Below, in pieces: positions 9,189 through 18,176 of a DNA stretch of 64,000 nt. Source of the stretch: JANLUX01 sp031366005 (GTDB taxonomy: Bacteria > Bacteroidota > Bacteroidia > AKYH767-A > OLB10); NCBI GenBank assembly GCA_031366005.1, contig JANLZB010000038.1:68658-132657 (forward strand). The letters run 5' to 3'. The position numbers and the translations under genes were made by a program. Position 1 is the stretch's first letter; each line of letters begins with the position of its first letter. The notes below the pieces were generated by a model. It had not been told where the DNA came from. It saw only the letters and a program-made list of their open reading frames with translations, and made no database searches.

Positions 9189-9482
9189 TTAATAATTTAT
9201 CAATTTCCCGTTTTTGATATAATAAATGACGACTGTGTTTTTAATAATTTTAAAGGCAAATATCCATGTCTTATCAAAAGTTGCACATTTCAGGGTTTCA
9301 ACTTTCCACTTTGGGTATTTGCAAATGGTGTAGGCATTTGGGGCGTGCGAGATTGAATCTGCAAAGTTTAAAAGTTTATCAATGTACTTCAAAGCAGTAT
9401 CAGGCATTTTAATAGTTTCTGAAATGTAATCAGCAATCGAAGTAATTGCATTTTCAGCCGAAGGCTTTAAAACAGCCTTCAT
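9189..9482 (-). CDS. RelE/ParE-type toxin
   Basis: A 97-residue basic protein: SAENAITSIADYISETI forms the N-terminal helices and KTWIFAFKIIKNTVVIYYIKNG the C-terminal strands, the layout of the RelE/ParE toxin fold. Such toxins cleave ribosome-bound mRNA or poison gyrase, and sequence alone does not say which. The ATG overlaps the last 4 bases of the upstream small gene, the usual arrangement with the antitoxin first. It sits beside the pyruvate carboxylase fragment. Confidence 0.75.
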   Translation of the reverse strand: MKAVLKPSAENAITSIADYISETIKMPDTALKYIDKLLNFADSISHAPNAYTICKYPKWKVETLKCATFDKTWIFAFKIIKNTVVIYYIKNGKLINY

Positions 9483-9676
9483 TTTTTGCTTGCCTTTTTC
9501 GCTGAATATCTTTTTTTAACTTCTTCTTTCAGTTTTTTACCAAACTGTTCCAAAGAAATAGAATCGCTCAAATCATCTTCATCAACAATAGAGGCAATTG
9601 TTTTCGGAAAGGTTTTTACTAAAGAAAGTATTGCTTGCCCTTGTTCGGTATTTTCGTTGATATTTACTTGTGTCAT
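9479..9676 (-). CDS. Antitoxin partner of the RelE/ParE-type toxin
   Basis: A 65-residue protein with an N-terminal MTQVNINENTEQGQAIL segment, a central acidic DEDDLSDS, and a strongly basic C-terminal end (KKRYSAKKASKK). Size, position directly before the toxin and the 4-base overlap mark it as the antitoxin. No standard DNA-binding fold is obvious by eye. The 67 bases between its start and the pyruvate carboxylase fragment presumably hold the promoter. Confidence 0.7.
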   Translation of the reverse strand: MTQVNINENTEQGQAILSLVKTFPKTIASIVDEDDLSDSISLEQFGKKLKEEVKKRYSAKKASKK

Positions 9677-9741
9677 GATAAAATTTTATGCTCTAAAATT
9701 ACAAATAAAATGTTTCCTTCTTCTATCGTTGGAGATAGCTA

Positions 9742-9897
9742 TCACTCCACTTCCACCACCAAATCATCCGCTTCCACAAGTGTCCCTTCACACAACACTA
9801 AATTTTTTATTTTAAAATCATTGGAAGCTGTGAAGGTTGTTTCCATCTTCATGGCTTCAATGGTAAAGTGAGGTGTATTGCGTTTTACCTGTTGACC
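9742..9897 (-). pseudogene. Duplicate 3' end of pyruvate carboxylase (biotinyl domain fragment)
   Basis: This stretch aligns without gaps to 11097-11250, the true 3' end of the pyruvate carboxylase gene, with 18 differences in 154 bases. It still encodes GQQVKRNTPHFTIEAMKMET, including the biotinylation motif EAMKMET, and runs on to LVVEVE and its own TGA stop. Upstream in frame it is open only back to a TAG near 9937 and has no ATG. Twelve of the 15 differing codons are synonymous. It lies between the toxin-antitoxin pair and the Abi gene and is probably the remnant left when the Abi segment entered the end of the carboxylase gene. Confidence 0.85.
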
Positions 9898-10130
9898 GAT
9901 TATTGAATTTGTTTTATCTGGCTACTTCAGGATGTTTAATAAGTTTGTGTTCTATAAAACAAACTTTCATCTATTCAATGAGTTAGTGTTTACATTATCA
10001 TACGTGATAACATCAATGAAAAACATTCGTATAATTGCAGCAACAGTACTCACCACACTTCCCATAGGAACAGTGTCCCAGGGTGAGTCTTCTGCTTTTA
10101 TACCTATCTGTAAACATTTTATTTTATAGT

Positions 10131-11039
10131 ATGAAGTATAACAAACCTCCCATAGCAATACCTCAGCAAATTGAACAGTTAAAACGCAGAGGCCTTGTTA
10201 TTTCAGATGAGCAGGTTGCATCTCATTTTTTACAAAATGTAAGTTACTATCGTTTGGCAGGTTACTGGTGGCCCATGCAGTTGGATAAAACATTGCACAC
10301 TTTTAAGCCTAACAGCACTTTTGAAAATGTAATAGCCATTTACAATTTTGATCGTGAATTACGAATCCTTCTTTTTGATGTGATAGAACGAATCGAAATT
10401 GCTTTCCGCACTAAATTAATTTATCACCTGTCGCGTGAAATTTCACCATGGTGGTTTGAATACGCTGGTCATTTCAAAAACGCAGTAGAACATACCGAAA
10501 CATTATTAGCAATTGACAGAGAACTCAAACAGACCAAAGAGGTTTTTATAAAACAACATTATATTAAATACCATACCGATACACGCAGACCTCCAGCCTG
10601 GAAAACACTTGAGATAGCCAGCTTTGGTAATCTTTCAAAACTTTATGGCAATCTGCTGCCGTCCATTAAATCAAAAGATTTGATTGCAAAGGATTTTGGA
10701 ACTGTTAATCACACCTTTTTACCAAGCTGGTTGCAAAGCATTACACAGATAAGAAACATTTGCGCGCACCATGGAAGACTATGGAATAAGAATTTGCCGG
10801 GGAGACCTAAACTCCTTCCTAAACCTCCGAATGTGTGGATTGCTAATGTGCCTGCGGTTACAGAGCACCATCTGTTGTATGTGCATTTGTGTTGCATGAA
10901 ATACCTGATGAATGTGGTAAATCCCAACAGTCATTTTACACAAATGTTAATGTCTATGATGATGAAGTACCCAAACATTGATCCTAATGCTTTGGGCATA
11001 AAACCTGATTGGCAAAACGAACCACTTTGGGAAATATAA
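10131..11039 (+). CDS. Abi-family (AbiD/AbiF-like) HEPN abortive-infection protein
   Basis: A 302-residue Abi_2-type protein. Family blocks are YRLAGYWWPM, NFDRELRILLFDVIERIEIAFRT, EIASFGNLSKLYGNL and, near the C-terminus, QIRNICAHHGRLWN, which contains the HEPN R-x4-H motif (Arg208, His213) typical of metal-independent RNases. Relatives block phage multiplication by killing or halting the infected cell. The ATG at 10131 (MKYNKPPIAIPQQIEQL) matches family starts; a GTG at 10083 would add an unlikely hydrophobic leader. The gene lies on the strand opposite to pyruvate carboxylase, between the two copies of that gene's 3' end. About 230 AT-rich bases upstream hold no other gene I can support. 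Confidence 0.88.
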   Translation: MKYNKPPIAIPQQIEQLKRRGLVISDEQVASHFLQNVSYYRLAGYWWPMQLDKTLHTFKPNSTFENVIAIYNFDRELRILLFDVIERIEIAFRTKLIYHLSREISPWWFEYAGHFKNAVEHTETLLAIDRELKQTKEVFIKQHYIKYHTDTRRPPAWKTLEIASFGNLSKLYGNLLPSIKSKDLIAKDFGTVNHTFLPSWLQSITQIRNICAHHGRLWNKNLPGRPKLLPKPPNVWIANVPAVTEHHLLYVHLCCMKYLMNVVNPNSHFTQMLMSMMMKYPNIDPNALGIKPDWQNEPLWEI

Positions 11040-11094
11040 CAATTAACAGTTATAAATTTTTCCTTAGTGTTTCTAAGAAACGCCTTTGTAATTT

Positions 11095-14000
11095 TTACTC
11101 CACCTCCACCACCAAATCATCCGCCTCCACTAAAGTCCCTTCACTCAACACTAAATTTTTTATTTTAAAATCATTGGACGCAGTGATGGTTGTTTCCATC
11201 TTCATTGCTTCGATGGTAAACAATGGAGTGTTGCGTTTTACTTGTTGACCAACTTTCACAAAAATTTTACTTAGCAAACCTTGCAATGGTGTTCCGATTT
11301 GTTTTTCGTTACTTGCTTTTGCATGTGAGATTTTTTTAACGTTTGCTTTTTTGTCTATTACATCCACGCTGCGTGTTTGTCCGTTCAAACGGAAGTAAAC
11401 AGTGCGATGTCCGTTTTCATCCACATCACCAACATAAAGCAAACGAATGATGATTGTTTTTCCTTTTGCAATCTCAACTAAAATTTCTTCGTTGTTTTTC
11501 ATGCCGTAAAAAAATGCAGGGGTGGGCAATGAACTCACATCACCATATTTTTTTACGAAAGCATAATACTCTTCAAAAACTTTTGGATAAAATTTCCATG
11601 ATAAAAAAGCTAAAAATGTGCATTGTGAATCAAATTTATTTTGGAATGCTGCAAACTCTTTTTCAAAATCAACAGGTTGTAAATGTGCGTTGGGTAAATC
11701 AGTGTAGGGCTTTTCATCTTTTAAAATGATGCGTTGCAATTCAGCCGGAAATCCTCCGTGCGGTTGTCCTAAATCTCCTTTGAAAAAACTTTTTACTGAT
11801 TCAGGAAAACTAATGTTATCTCCTTTGGTAAAAATATCTTCCTTGCTCAAATTATTACTCACCATGTACAAAGCCATATCACCCACCACTTTTGAACTCG
11901 GTGTAACTTTCACCACATCACCAAACAATTCGTTCACATCAGCGTAAGTTTTTTTTATCTCCACCATTTTATCTCCCAACCCAAGTGAAGTCGCTTGTGG
12001 TTTGAGATTTGAATATTGTCCTCCAGGAATTTCGTGTTGATAAACATCAGCAGTACCAGCCATCATTCCGGACTCAAAAGGATAATACCATTCGCGAACT
12101 GTTTCCCAATAATTGGAATGTTCGTTGAGCGTGTCAATATTAAAATCAACTTCGTGAGGTGTGTTGCGCAATGCTTCCACCATCGAATTAAAATTTGGTT
12201 GCGATGTTAAGCCACTCATCGAAGCAAGAGCAACATCCACCACATCAACACCTGCTTCAATTGCTTTTAAATAAGTTGCAGATTGAATGGAAGAAGTATC
12301 GTGCGTGTGCAAATGAATCGGAATATCAATTACTTTTTTTAATTCAGCGATGAGCAATGAAGCGGAATAGGGTTTCAACAAACCAGCCATATCTTTTATG
12401 CAAAGAATATGTGCGCCCATATTCTCCAGTTCTTTTGCAAGGTCAAGGTAATATTGAAGCGTGTATTTCTTTTTGCTCTTATCTAAAATATCTCCGGTGT
12501 AACTAATGCATGCTTCTGCAATTCCTCCTGTTGAATTTCGCACTGCATCAATACTCACCTTCATGCTCTTAGTCCAGTTGAGCGAATCAAAAATGCGAAA
12601 CACATCCACACCATTCTTCCAACTCTCTTCAATAAATTTTTCAACGAGATTATTTGGATACGCTGCATAACCAATTGCATTGTTACCACGAATCAACATC
12701 TGCAATAAAATATTTGGAATGGCTTCGCGCAATTGTTGCAAACGTTTCCACGGACTCTCATGTAAAAAACGCAACGCAACATCAAACGTTGCTCCGCCCC
12801 AAACTTCCATACTGAATGTTTGCGGATGTTGCAATGCAAACGAATGTGCAACACGCATTAAGTCAACCGTACGAACGCGGGTTGCCAATAAACTTTGGTG
12901 TGCATCACGAAAAGTGCAATCAGTAAACTGGACTTGCTTTTGTTCTTTCAACCATTTTGCAAATTTTTCAGGACCGAGTTCAGTGAGTTTTTGTTTGGTC
13001 CCTGATTGGAGAGATTGCTTCGTGCCTCGCAATGACGAATGGTTTGGAATTCGTGGTTGACTAAAAATTTTTGATGAATCAATTTTAGTTACATCAGGAT
13101 TTCCGTTTACTAAAACATCAGCGAGATAGTTCAACACTTTCGTTCCACTGTCTTGTTTTATTTTGAAATGAAACAGTTCAGGATATTGCTCAATAAATTT
13201 TACGGTTGCTCCACCTTCACGGAAAACAGGATGCGTTATTACATTTTCTAAAAAAGGAATATTTGTTTTTACTCCACGAATACGAAACTCTGTCAGCGTG
13301 CGATACATGCGTTTACTTGCTCCACTCAACGTGCGGCCTTGTGCAGTAACTTTTGCCAACATCGAATCAAAAAACGGAGACACCTTTACTCCTTGATAAC
13401 TACTTCCTTCATCAATACGAATTCCATAACCTCCTGCATTTCGATAGGCAATGAGTGTTCCGTAATCAGGTTTGAAATTATTGGAAGGGTCTTCCGTTGT
13501 GATGCGACATTGAATAGCAACACCACGACATTGCACTGCATCCTGATTTTTAATTTCAATTTTTGGAGAATCCAAACGCTCACCATCCGCAATTAAAATT
13601 TGATTGCGGACAATATCAATTCCTGTGATTTGTTCTGTTACCGTATGTTCAACTTGTATGCGCGGATTTACTTCAATGAAAAAAATATTTTCTTTTTCGT
13701 CCGTTAAAAATTCAACTGTGCCTGCATTGTTATAACCCACCTGCTTTGCAATTCGCAAAGCGTAATCATACAACCTGTCACGAGTAGTTTGTTTCAGCCA
13801 CGGAGCGGGAGCAATCTCTACCACCTTTTGAAATCTTCGTTGCACCGAGCAATCACGCTCAAACAAGTGAACAATGTTTCCGTGTTGGTCGCCAAGAATT
13901 TGTACTTCGATGTGTTTTGGATTATCAACAAATTTCTCAATGAAAATAGTATCGTCACCAAAAGCATTTCCTGCTTCGCGTTTTGCTTCGTTAAATTCTT

Positions 14001-14544
14001 TTTCTAATTCTTCAATTTTTCTAATCACACGCATACCACGACCACCACCACCTGCACTTGCTTTAAAAATTATGGGTAAACCAATTCGCTTTGCTTCTTC
14101 AATGGCAACAGTTGCATCAGTCAATTTTATTTTATTGTCTTCAATAACAGGAACACCGCAATTACGAGCAACAATTTTACTTGCTACTTTATCTCCGAGT
14201 TGCTGCATCACTTCAGGCGAAGGACCAACGAAAATAATTCCTTCTTCACGGCAACGTGTTGCAAAATTTACATTCTCCGAAAGGAATCCATAGCCGGGAT
14301 GAATGGCGTTCACATCGTTCTCTTTTGCAACCGCAATTATTTCTTCAATGTCAAGATACGGTTTCAGCGGCTCATTGTCTTTACCGATTTGATACGCTTC
14401 ATCAGCTTTATAGCGATGCAATGAATAACGGTCTTCATAAGTATAAATGGCAACGGTGCGTATCTGCAATTCCGATGCAGCACGTAATGCACGAATGGCA
14501 ATTTCGCCACGATTGGCTACTAATAATTTATTGATTTTTTGCAT
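11095..14544 (-). CDS. pyc: Pyruvate carboxylase
   Basis: An 1149-residue single-chain pyruvate carboxylase that makes oxaloacetate from pyruvate and bicarbonate using ATP and biotin. Domains in order: biotin carboxylase (1 to about 450; ANRGEIAIR, KASAGGGGRGMR, FIEVNPRIQVEHTVTE), carboxyltransferase (about 530-800; TDCTFRDAHQSLLATR, CIKDMAGLL), PC tetramerisation region, and biotinyl domain (last 75 residues, EAMKMET). The linker near residues 500-512 contains SLRGTKQS, encoded by a dispersed repeat; relatives have an unrelated short linker there, so this is probably a tolerated insertion or replacement. The 3' end is duplicated at 9742-9897. Confidence 0.97.
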   Translation of the reverse strand: MQKINKLLVANRGEIAIRALRAASELQIRTVAIYTYEDRYSLHRYKADEAYQIGKDNEPLKPYLDIEEIIAVAKENDVNAIHPGYGFLSENVNFATRCREEGIIFVGPSPEVMQQLGDKVASKIVARNCGVPVIEDNKIKLTDATVAIEEAKRIGLPIIFKASAGGGGRGMRVIRKIEELEKEFNEAKREAGNAFGDDTIFIEKFVDNPKHIEVQILGDQHGNIVHLFERDCSVQRRFQKVVEIAPAPWLKQTTRDRLYDYALRIAKQVGYNNAGTVEFLTDEKENIFFIEVNPRIQVEHTVTEQITGIDIVRNQILIADGERLDSPKIEIKNQDAVQCRGVAIQCRITTEDPSNNFKPDYGTLIAYRNAGGYGIRIDEGSSYQGVKVSPFFDSMLAKVTAQGRTLSGASKRMYRTLTEFRIRGVKTNIPFLENVITHPVFREGGATVKFIEQYPELFHFKIKQDSGTKVLNYLADVLVNGNPDVTKIDSSKIFSQPRIPNHSSLRGTKQSLQSGTKQKLTELGPEKFAKWLKEQKQVQFTDCTFRDAHQSLLATRVRTVDLMRVAHSFALQHPQTFSMEVWGGATFDVALRFLHESPWKRLQQLREAIPNILLQMLIRGNNAIGYAAYPNNLVEKFIEESWKNGVDVFRIFDSLNWTKSMKVSIDAVRNSTGGIAEACISYTGDILDKSKKKYTLQYYLDLAKELENMGAHILCIKDMAGLLKPYSASLLIAELKKVIDIPIHLHTHDTSSIQSATYLKAIEAGVDVVDVALASMSGLTSQPNFNSMVEALRNTPHEVDFNIDTLNEHSNYWETVREWYYPFESGMMAGTADVYQHEIPGGQYSNLKPQATSLGLGDKMVEIKKTYADVNELFGDVVKVTPSSKVVGDMALYMVSNNLSKEDIFTKGDNISFPESVKSFFKGDLGQPHGGFPAELQRIILKDEKPYTDLPNAHLQPVDFEKEFAAFQNKFDSQCTFLAFLSWKFYPKVFEEYYAFVKKYGDVSSLPTPAFFYGMKNNEEILVEIAKGKTIIIRLLYVGDVDENGHRTVYFRLNGQTRSVDVIDKKANVKKISHAKASNEKQIGTPLQGLLSKIFVKVGQQVKRNTPLFTIEAMKMETTITASNDFKIKNLVLSEGTLVEADDLVVEVE
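13012..13038 (-). repeat. Family A repeat arm inside pyruvate carboxylase
   Basis: Read on the minus strand this is TCGTCATTGCGAGGCACGAA followed by GCAATCT. The same element occurs at 39842-39867 and 45747-45770, where an inverted second arm follows. Here only one arm is present. It is in frame and encodes SLRGTKQS of the carboxylase linker. Confidence 0.85.
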
Positions 14545-14620
14545 AGTTAAATGTGATAATGAAAATAGCTAATAATTTTTACGAAGGATTTTGTGAATCG
14601 TTACAGTACTCAAAAGTAAC

Positions 14621-14690
14621 CGTCATGTTGAACTTGTTTCAGCATCTGTACAAATAAATAGAGAGATGCTGAAACAAGTCCAGCATGACG
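14621..14690. repeat. Family B palindromic repeat
   Basis: Two 27-base arms, the left beginning CGTCATGTTGAACTTGTTTC and the right ending CAAGTCCAGCATGACG, pair with only a couple of mismatches around a 16-base spacer. Related copies lie at 16033-16084 and 63018-63081. It sits in the divergent region between pyc and the next secreted protein, a stretch of 239 bases in which I see nothing else. Confidence 0.85.
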
Positions 14691-14783
14691 ACATCCGGAC
14701 GAAATATGCGCACAGAATTATTGTTTATTTTTCACCAAAATCTTAAAACTCCAAAATTAATTCAAACATAAAAAAACGCTTCT

Positions 14784-16019
14784 ATGAAAAAAAATATTTT
14801 ACTTTTAATCACAATCACTACTCTGGCAAACAACATAAATGCACAATGGCAGACTACCAATGGACCATCTCCGGGTGCAACAGTTACCACTATGGCTGTT
14901 AACAGCACCAATCTATTTGCAAATGTGTATGATGGTGTTCATGCCTATTCAAATACTGCATGGAGTTATCCTGCAAACAGTGGATTTTTAATGGGTAGCA
15001 ATATCAATGCTTTATTTGTGAGTGATTACAATTTATTTGCAGCGTTTCAATTGGATGGTGGTGTGTTTATTTCTCCTGACAGCGGAGCAAGTTGGTTGCC
15101 TGCTTACAATGGTTTGCCAACTGATTTAGTTGGTCAGTTATATGCAGTTCATGCGTTAAATTCTTCGGACATCACCTATCCGCTTTTTGCAGGAACAGAA
15201 AAAGGTGTGTATAGCACAACTAATAATGGCAGCTCGTGGACACCAGCAGGATTATTGACAAGTGATATTCGTTGTTTAGCAAATCATGGCAATGAAGTTT
15301 TTGCAGGTACTTACAATAGTGGAGTGTATTACTCAAATAATAATGGAACAAGTTGGACAGCTATCAACAACGGTTTAACGGATACAACCATTCTATCATT
15401 GCTGTATGCAGGAATTGATACGTTGTTTGCCGGAACTATTTACGGTGTTTTTAGAACCACTGATAACGGAGCAAACTGGACAAACATCAGCACCGGTTTA
15501 CCCACAAGTTTTACAGCTGAAGTAGTTGCTTTAGTAAAATATGGAAACACCATTATTGCAGGAAGCAGAAATGGTGGAGTGTTTATCAATACAATGAACG
15601 GAAATAGTTGGACAGTAAACAATGCAGGATTTACTGCAGGAGGAGTTTATTCATTAGCAATTAAAGGCACAAACGTGTATGCAGGCATCGGACAAGGAGG
15701 AGTGTGGACACGAGGATTAAGTGAGCTCACTACAGTGAATGAATTAGCTGATGAAAATAATCAGGTCACGATTTTTCCAAATCCTGTAAAGGATGTTTGC
15801 ACAATTGTGCTCAACAACAATTTAACAATGCAACAATTTAGCAATGCAACTTTAAATCTTAATGATATTACAGGGCGAACAGTGCTACAACAAACTTTTA
15901 ATTCTGATGATAAAATTGATTTAAGTATTTTGACACAAGGAGTTTATTTGTTAGAGTTAAAAGATATCCCCACTCAATCGGGAGGGCGAAGTTTAAAAGG
16001 GAAAGTTGTGAAGCAATAA
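14784..16019 (+). CDS. BNR/Ycf48-like beta-propeller T9SS-sorted protein
   Basis: A 411-residue secreted protein. An N-terminal signal peptide ends near INAQW (about 21). At least five propeller blades follow, marked by SPDSGASWLP, TTNNGSSWTPAG, SNNNGTSWTAINNGL, TTDNGANWTNIS and NTMNGNSWTVNNAG, the BNR/photosystem-stability type repeats. The C-terminal part has VTIFPNPVKD and a strand-rich tail, the T9SS type A sorting signal. The protein should be surface-located; ligand unknown. Ahead of it lies a family B palindrome and behind it another, so it is bracketed by two copies of the same repeat. Confidence 0.85.
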   Translation: MKKNILLLITITTLANNINAQWQTTNGPSPGATVTTMAVNSTNLFANVYDGVHAYSNTAWSYPANSGFLMGSNINALFVSDYNLFAAFQLDGGVFISPDSGASWLPAYNGLPTDLVGQLYAVHALNSSDITYPLFAGTEKGVYSTTNNGSSWTPAGLLTSDIRCLANHGNEVFAGTYNSGVYYSNNNGTSWTAINNGLTDTTILSLLYAGIDTLFAGTIYGVFRTTDNGANWTNISTGLPTSFTAEVVALVKYGNTIIAGSRNGGVFINTMNGNSWTVNNAGFTAGGVYSLAIKGTNVYAGIGQGGVWTRGLSELTTVNELADENNQVTIFPNPVKDVCTIVLNNNLTMQQFSNATLNLNDITGRTVLQQTFNSDDKIDLSILTQGVYLLELKDIPTQSGGRSLKGKVVKQ

Positions 16020-16032
16020 GGAATAAGTAATA

Positions 16033-16084
16033 CTGAACTTGTTTCAGCATCTATTGCAATAGAGAGATGCTGAAACAAGTTCAG
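16033..16084. repeat. Family B palindromic repeat
   Basis: CTGAACTTGTTTCAGCATCT pairs perfectly with AGATGCTGAAACAAGTTCAG; the loop itself contains the palindrome CTATTGCAATAG. It starts 14 bases after the stop of the propeller gene, where it could act as a transcript end, though no T run follows. Confidence 0.85.
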
Positions 16085-16138
16085 CATGACGGAATGTGTA
16101 TAAATACTATTGTTTAATTTTTCAGCAAAATTGATTGG

Positions 16139-17455
16139 ATGTTTGCACGAATAAAGAATTATTTATATAAACCCATTCCTTCCACGCAATTAGGATTGTT
16201 CAGAATTCTATTTGGTTTGTGTTTGGTGTATGAACTGTTTTATTATTTCAGTATTGATTTACTGGATAAAGGTTTGCGTGCTCCTGCAATGCGTTTTACT
16301 TACGAAGGATTAGAATGGGTTCAATTACTTCCCGGCAAAACAATGGAGGTAATGTTGTTTGTTTTGCTGTTATCCGCTGTTTGTATCACCGTGGGAATTT
16401 TTTACCGTACAGCAACGATTCTGTTTTTCACAGGATTCTCCTACATATTTTTTATTGATAAAAGTTTGTACAATAATCATCTTTATCTTTTCATACTACT
16501 TTGTTTTTTATTGATTGTGACTAAAGCAGATGCCGCAGTATCACTTAATAAAAAAAGTCTATCAACAACACTTCCTCAATGGCACCTGTTAATTTTTAAG
16601 ATACAGATTTTTATAGTTTATTTCTATGGCGGAATAGCAAAGCTAAACACGGATTGGCTTTTACATCATCAACCGATGCATGCAATGTTACAGATGAATG
16701 GATTCAATTCATCGTTAGTGGAAAATTTCCTGGTTTATGGCGGACTGATATTTGATTTAAGTATCGGCTTCTTATTGTGGTTTAAGCGCACTCGCATTAT
16801 TGGAATCATTGGTGTTGTGTTTTTCAATATCAGCAATGCAATTATTTTTAATGATATAGGGGTGTTTCCGTTCTTTATGATAATGGCAACCATTTTATTT
16901 TTTGAGCCAGACGTTATTCATCAACTTATTTCAAAAAAACAAGCCACAAAAAAGAAAGATTCAAAACAAAAATTGCAACCGGTTGCATTTACACCTTATA
17001 ACAGGGTAAATATTTTTCTTGCCGTTTATTTGTCATTTCAATTATTATTTCCTTTCAGGTATTTATTATTTCCAGGTAATGCTGAATGGTATGGAGTGGG
17101 CCAGCGTTTTTCTTGGCGAATGAAAATTCAACATCGTGATTATACGGAAATGAAATTTACTGTGGTTGATTATACCAATAAGCGCTTAATGGATTTAGAT
17201 CCGGCAGAATATCTGACATACGCACAAATGCAAACGCTTATTCTTGATCCAAAAATGATTTATCAGATGGCAACGTTTCTTGGTAATGATGCCAGGAAAA
17301 AAGGAATCTCCGGTGCAGGTGTTCGTGCAGCTGTAAAAGTTAAATTTAACGGAAGGAGTGAACAATACATTGTAAATCCTGAAACAGACTTGATGAAAAT
17401 AAAATACAATCCATTTGATTTGAGAAACTGGGTGCTGCCATTGAAAAATCCTTAA
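16139..17455 (+). CDS. HTTM-domain membrane protein (gamma-carboxylase-like)
   Basis: A 438-residue polytopic protein of the HTTM (horizontally transferred transmembrane) family related to vitamin-K-dependent gamma-carboxylase. It starts with LGLFRILFGLCLVYELFYYF, has about eight hydrophobic helices up to residue 310 (including VYFYGGIAKLNTDWL, a conserved family block), then a soluble C-terminal part with WYGVGQRFSWRMKIQ and many strands. The bacterial function of the family is unknown. The stop is one base before the AlkD-like gene, so these are cotranscribed. Confidence 0.8.
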   Translation: MFARIKNYLYKPIPSTQLGLFRILFGLCLVYELFYYFSIDLLDKGLRAPAMRFTYEGLEWVQLLPGKTMEVMLFVLLLSAVCITVGIFYRTATILFFTGFSYIFFIDKSLYNNHLYLFILLCFLLIVTKADAAVSLNKKSLSTTLPQWHLLIFKIQIFIVYFYGGIAKLNTDWLLHHQPMHAMLQMNGFNSSLVENFLVYGGLIFDLSIGFLLWFKRTRIIGIIGVVFFNISNAIIFNDIGVFPFFMIMATILFFEPDVIHQLISKKQATKKKDSKQKLQPVAFTPYNRVNIFLAVYLSFQLLFPFRYLLFPGNAEWYGVGQRFSWRMKIQHRDYTEMKFTVVDYTNKRLMDLDPAEYLTYAQMQTLILDPKMIYQMATFLGNDARKKGISGAGVRAAVKVKFNGRSEQYIVNPETDLMKIKYNPFDLRNWVLPLKNP

Positions 17456-17456
17456 G

Positions 17457-18176
17457 ATGAAATCAGCTGCCAAAAAAATATTAAGTCAATTAAAAGAAAT
17501 GTACAATCCGAAAGGAGTGCAAGCCATGGCTCGCTTTGCATTACCAACTCAAAATGTTTTTGGTATCAGTATGCCTGTGCTGCGAAAAACAGCAAAAGCC
17601 ATTGGCAAAAATCATGAACTTGCATTGGAGTTATGGAAATTAAAAAATTATGAAGCAAGAATTGTTGCCGCACTGATTAGTGAACCTTCAAAAGTTACAG
17701 AGCAACAAATGGAATCATGGGTGAGAGATTTTGATAACTGGGCAATTTGCGATTGCTGCTGCGGTGATCTGTTTGATAAAACACCTTTTGCTTTTGAGAA
17801 GGCGATCCAATGGAGTTATGCTGAAGAAGAATTTATCAAACGTGCTGGTTTTGCCATGATGGCTGTGTTGGCTATGCATGATAAAAAAGCAAGTGATAAA
17901 AAGTTTATTCCATTCTTTAAACGCATTGAAGAAGAGGCACACGATGAACGCAATTTTGTCAGGAAAGCGGTGAACTGGGCATTGCGGCAAATTGGTAAAC
18001 GGAATACTACACTTCATGAAAAAGCAATAGCATGTGCGGAGAAAATCAAAAAGCAACCTTATAAAAGCGCGAAATGGATTGCAGCAGATGCATTGCGTGA
18101 ATTGCATAATGAAAAAATTATTGAACGGATAAAAAATAAATCAAAAGAGAAAATGACCAGCCATGCAACGAACTAA
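17457..18176 (+). CDS. DNA alkylation repair protein, AlkD-like
   Basis: A 239-residue all-helical HEAT-like repeat protein of the AlkC/AlkD glycosylase group that removes bulky or charged alkylated bases. Family features: MPVLRKTAKAIGKNHELALELW, the WVRDFDNWAICD segment with an acidic patch, NFVRKAVNWALRQIGKR near 165-180 and ASAKWIAADAL-like helix near the end. The Asp in DNWAICD is the likely catalytic-site acidic residue. It follows the HTTM gene by one base and overlaps the DinB-like gene by 14 bases, forming a three-gene operon. Confidence 0.88.
   Translation: MKSAAKKILSQLKEMYNPKGVQAMARFALPTQNVFGISMPVLRKTAKAIGKNHELALELWKLKNYEARIVAALISEPSKVTEQQMESWVRDFDNWAICDCCCGDLFDKTPFAFEKAIQWSYAEEEFIKRAGFAMMAVLAMHDKKASDKKFIPFFKRIEEEAHDERNFVRKAVNWALRQIGKRNTTLHEKAIACAEKIKKQPYKSAKWIAADALRELHNEKIIERIKNKSKEKMTSHATN

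Noticed and set aside
9932..10129. Open frame on the plus strand between the pyc fragment and abi
   Set aside because: Its first part is AT-rich and without domain features, and it ends where abi begins in a different frame. A short signal-peptide-like segment (MKNIRIIAATVLTTLPIG) is seen but has no mature protein.
11009..11248. Plus-strand frame over the pyc 3' end
   Set aside because: It is antisense to the biotinyl domain and shared with the duplicated fragment only because the DNA is duplicated.
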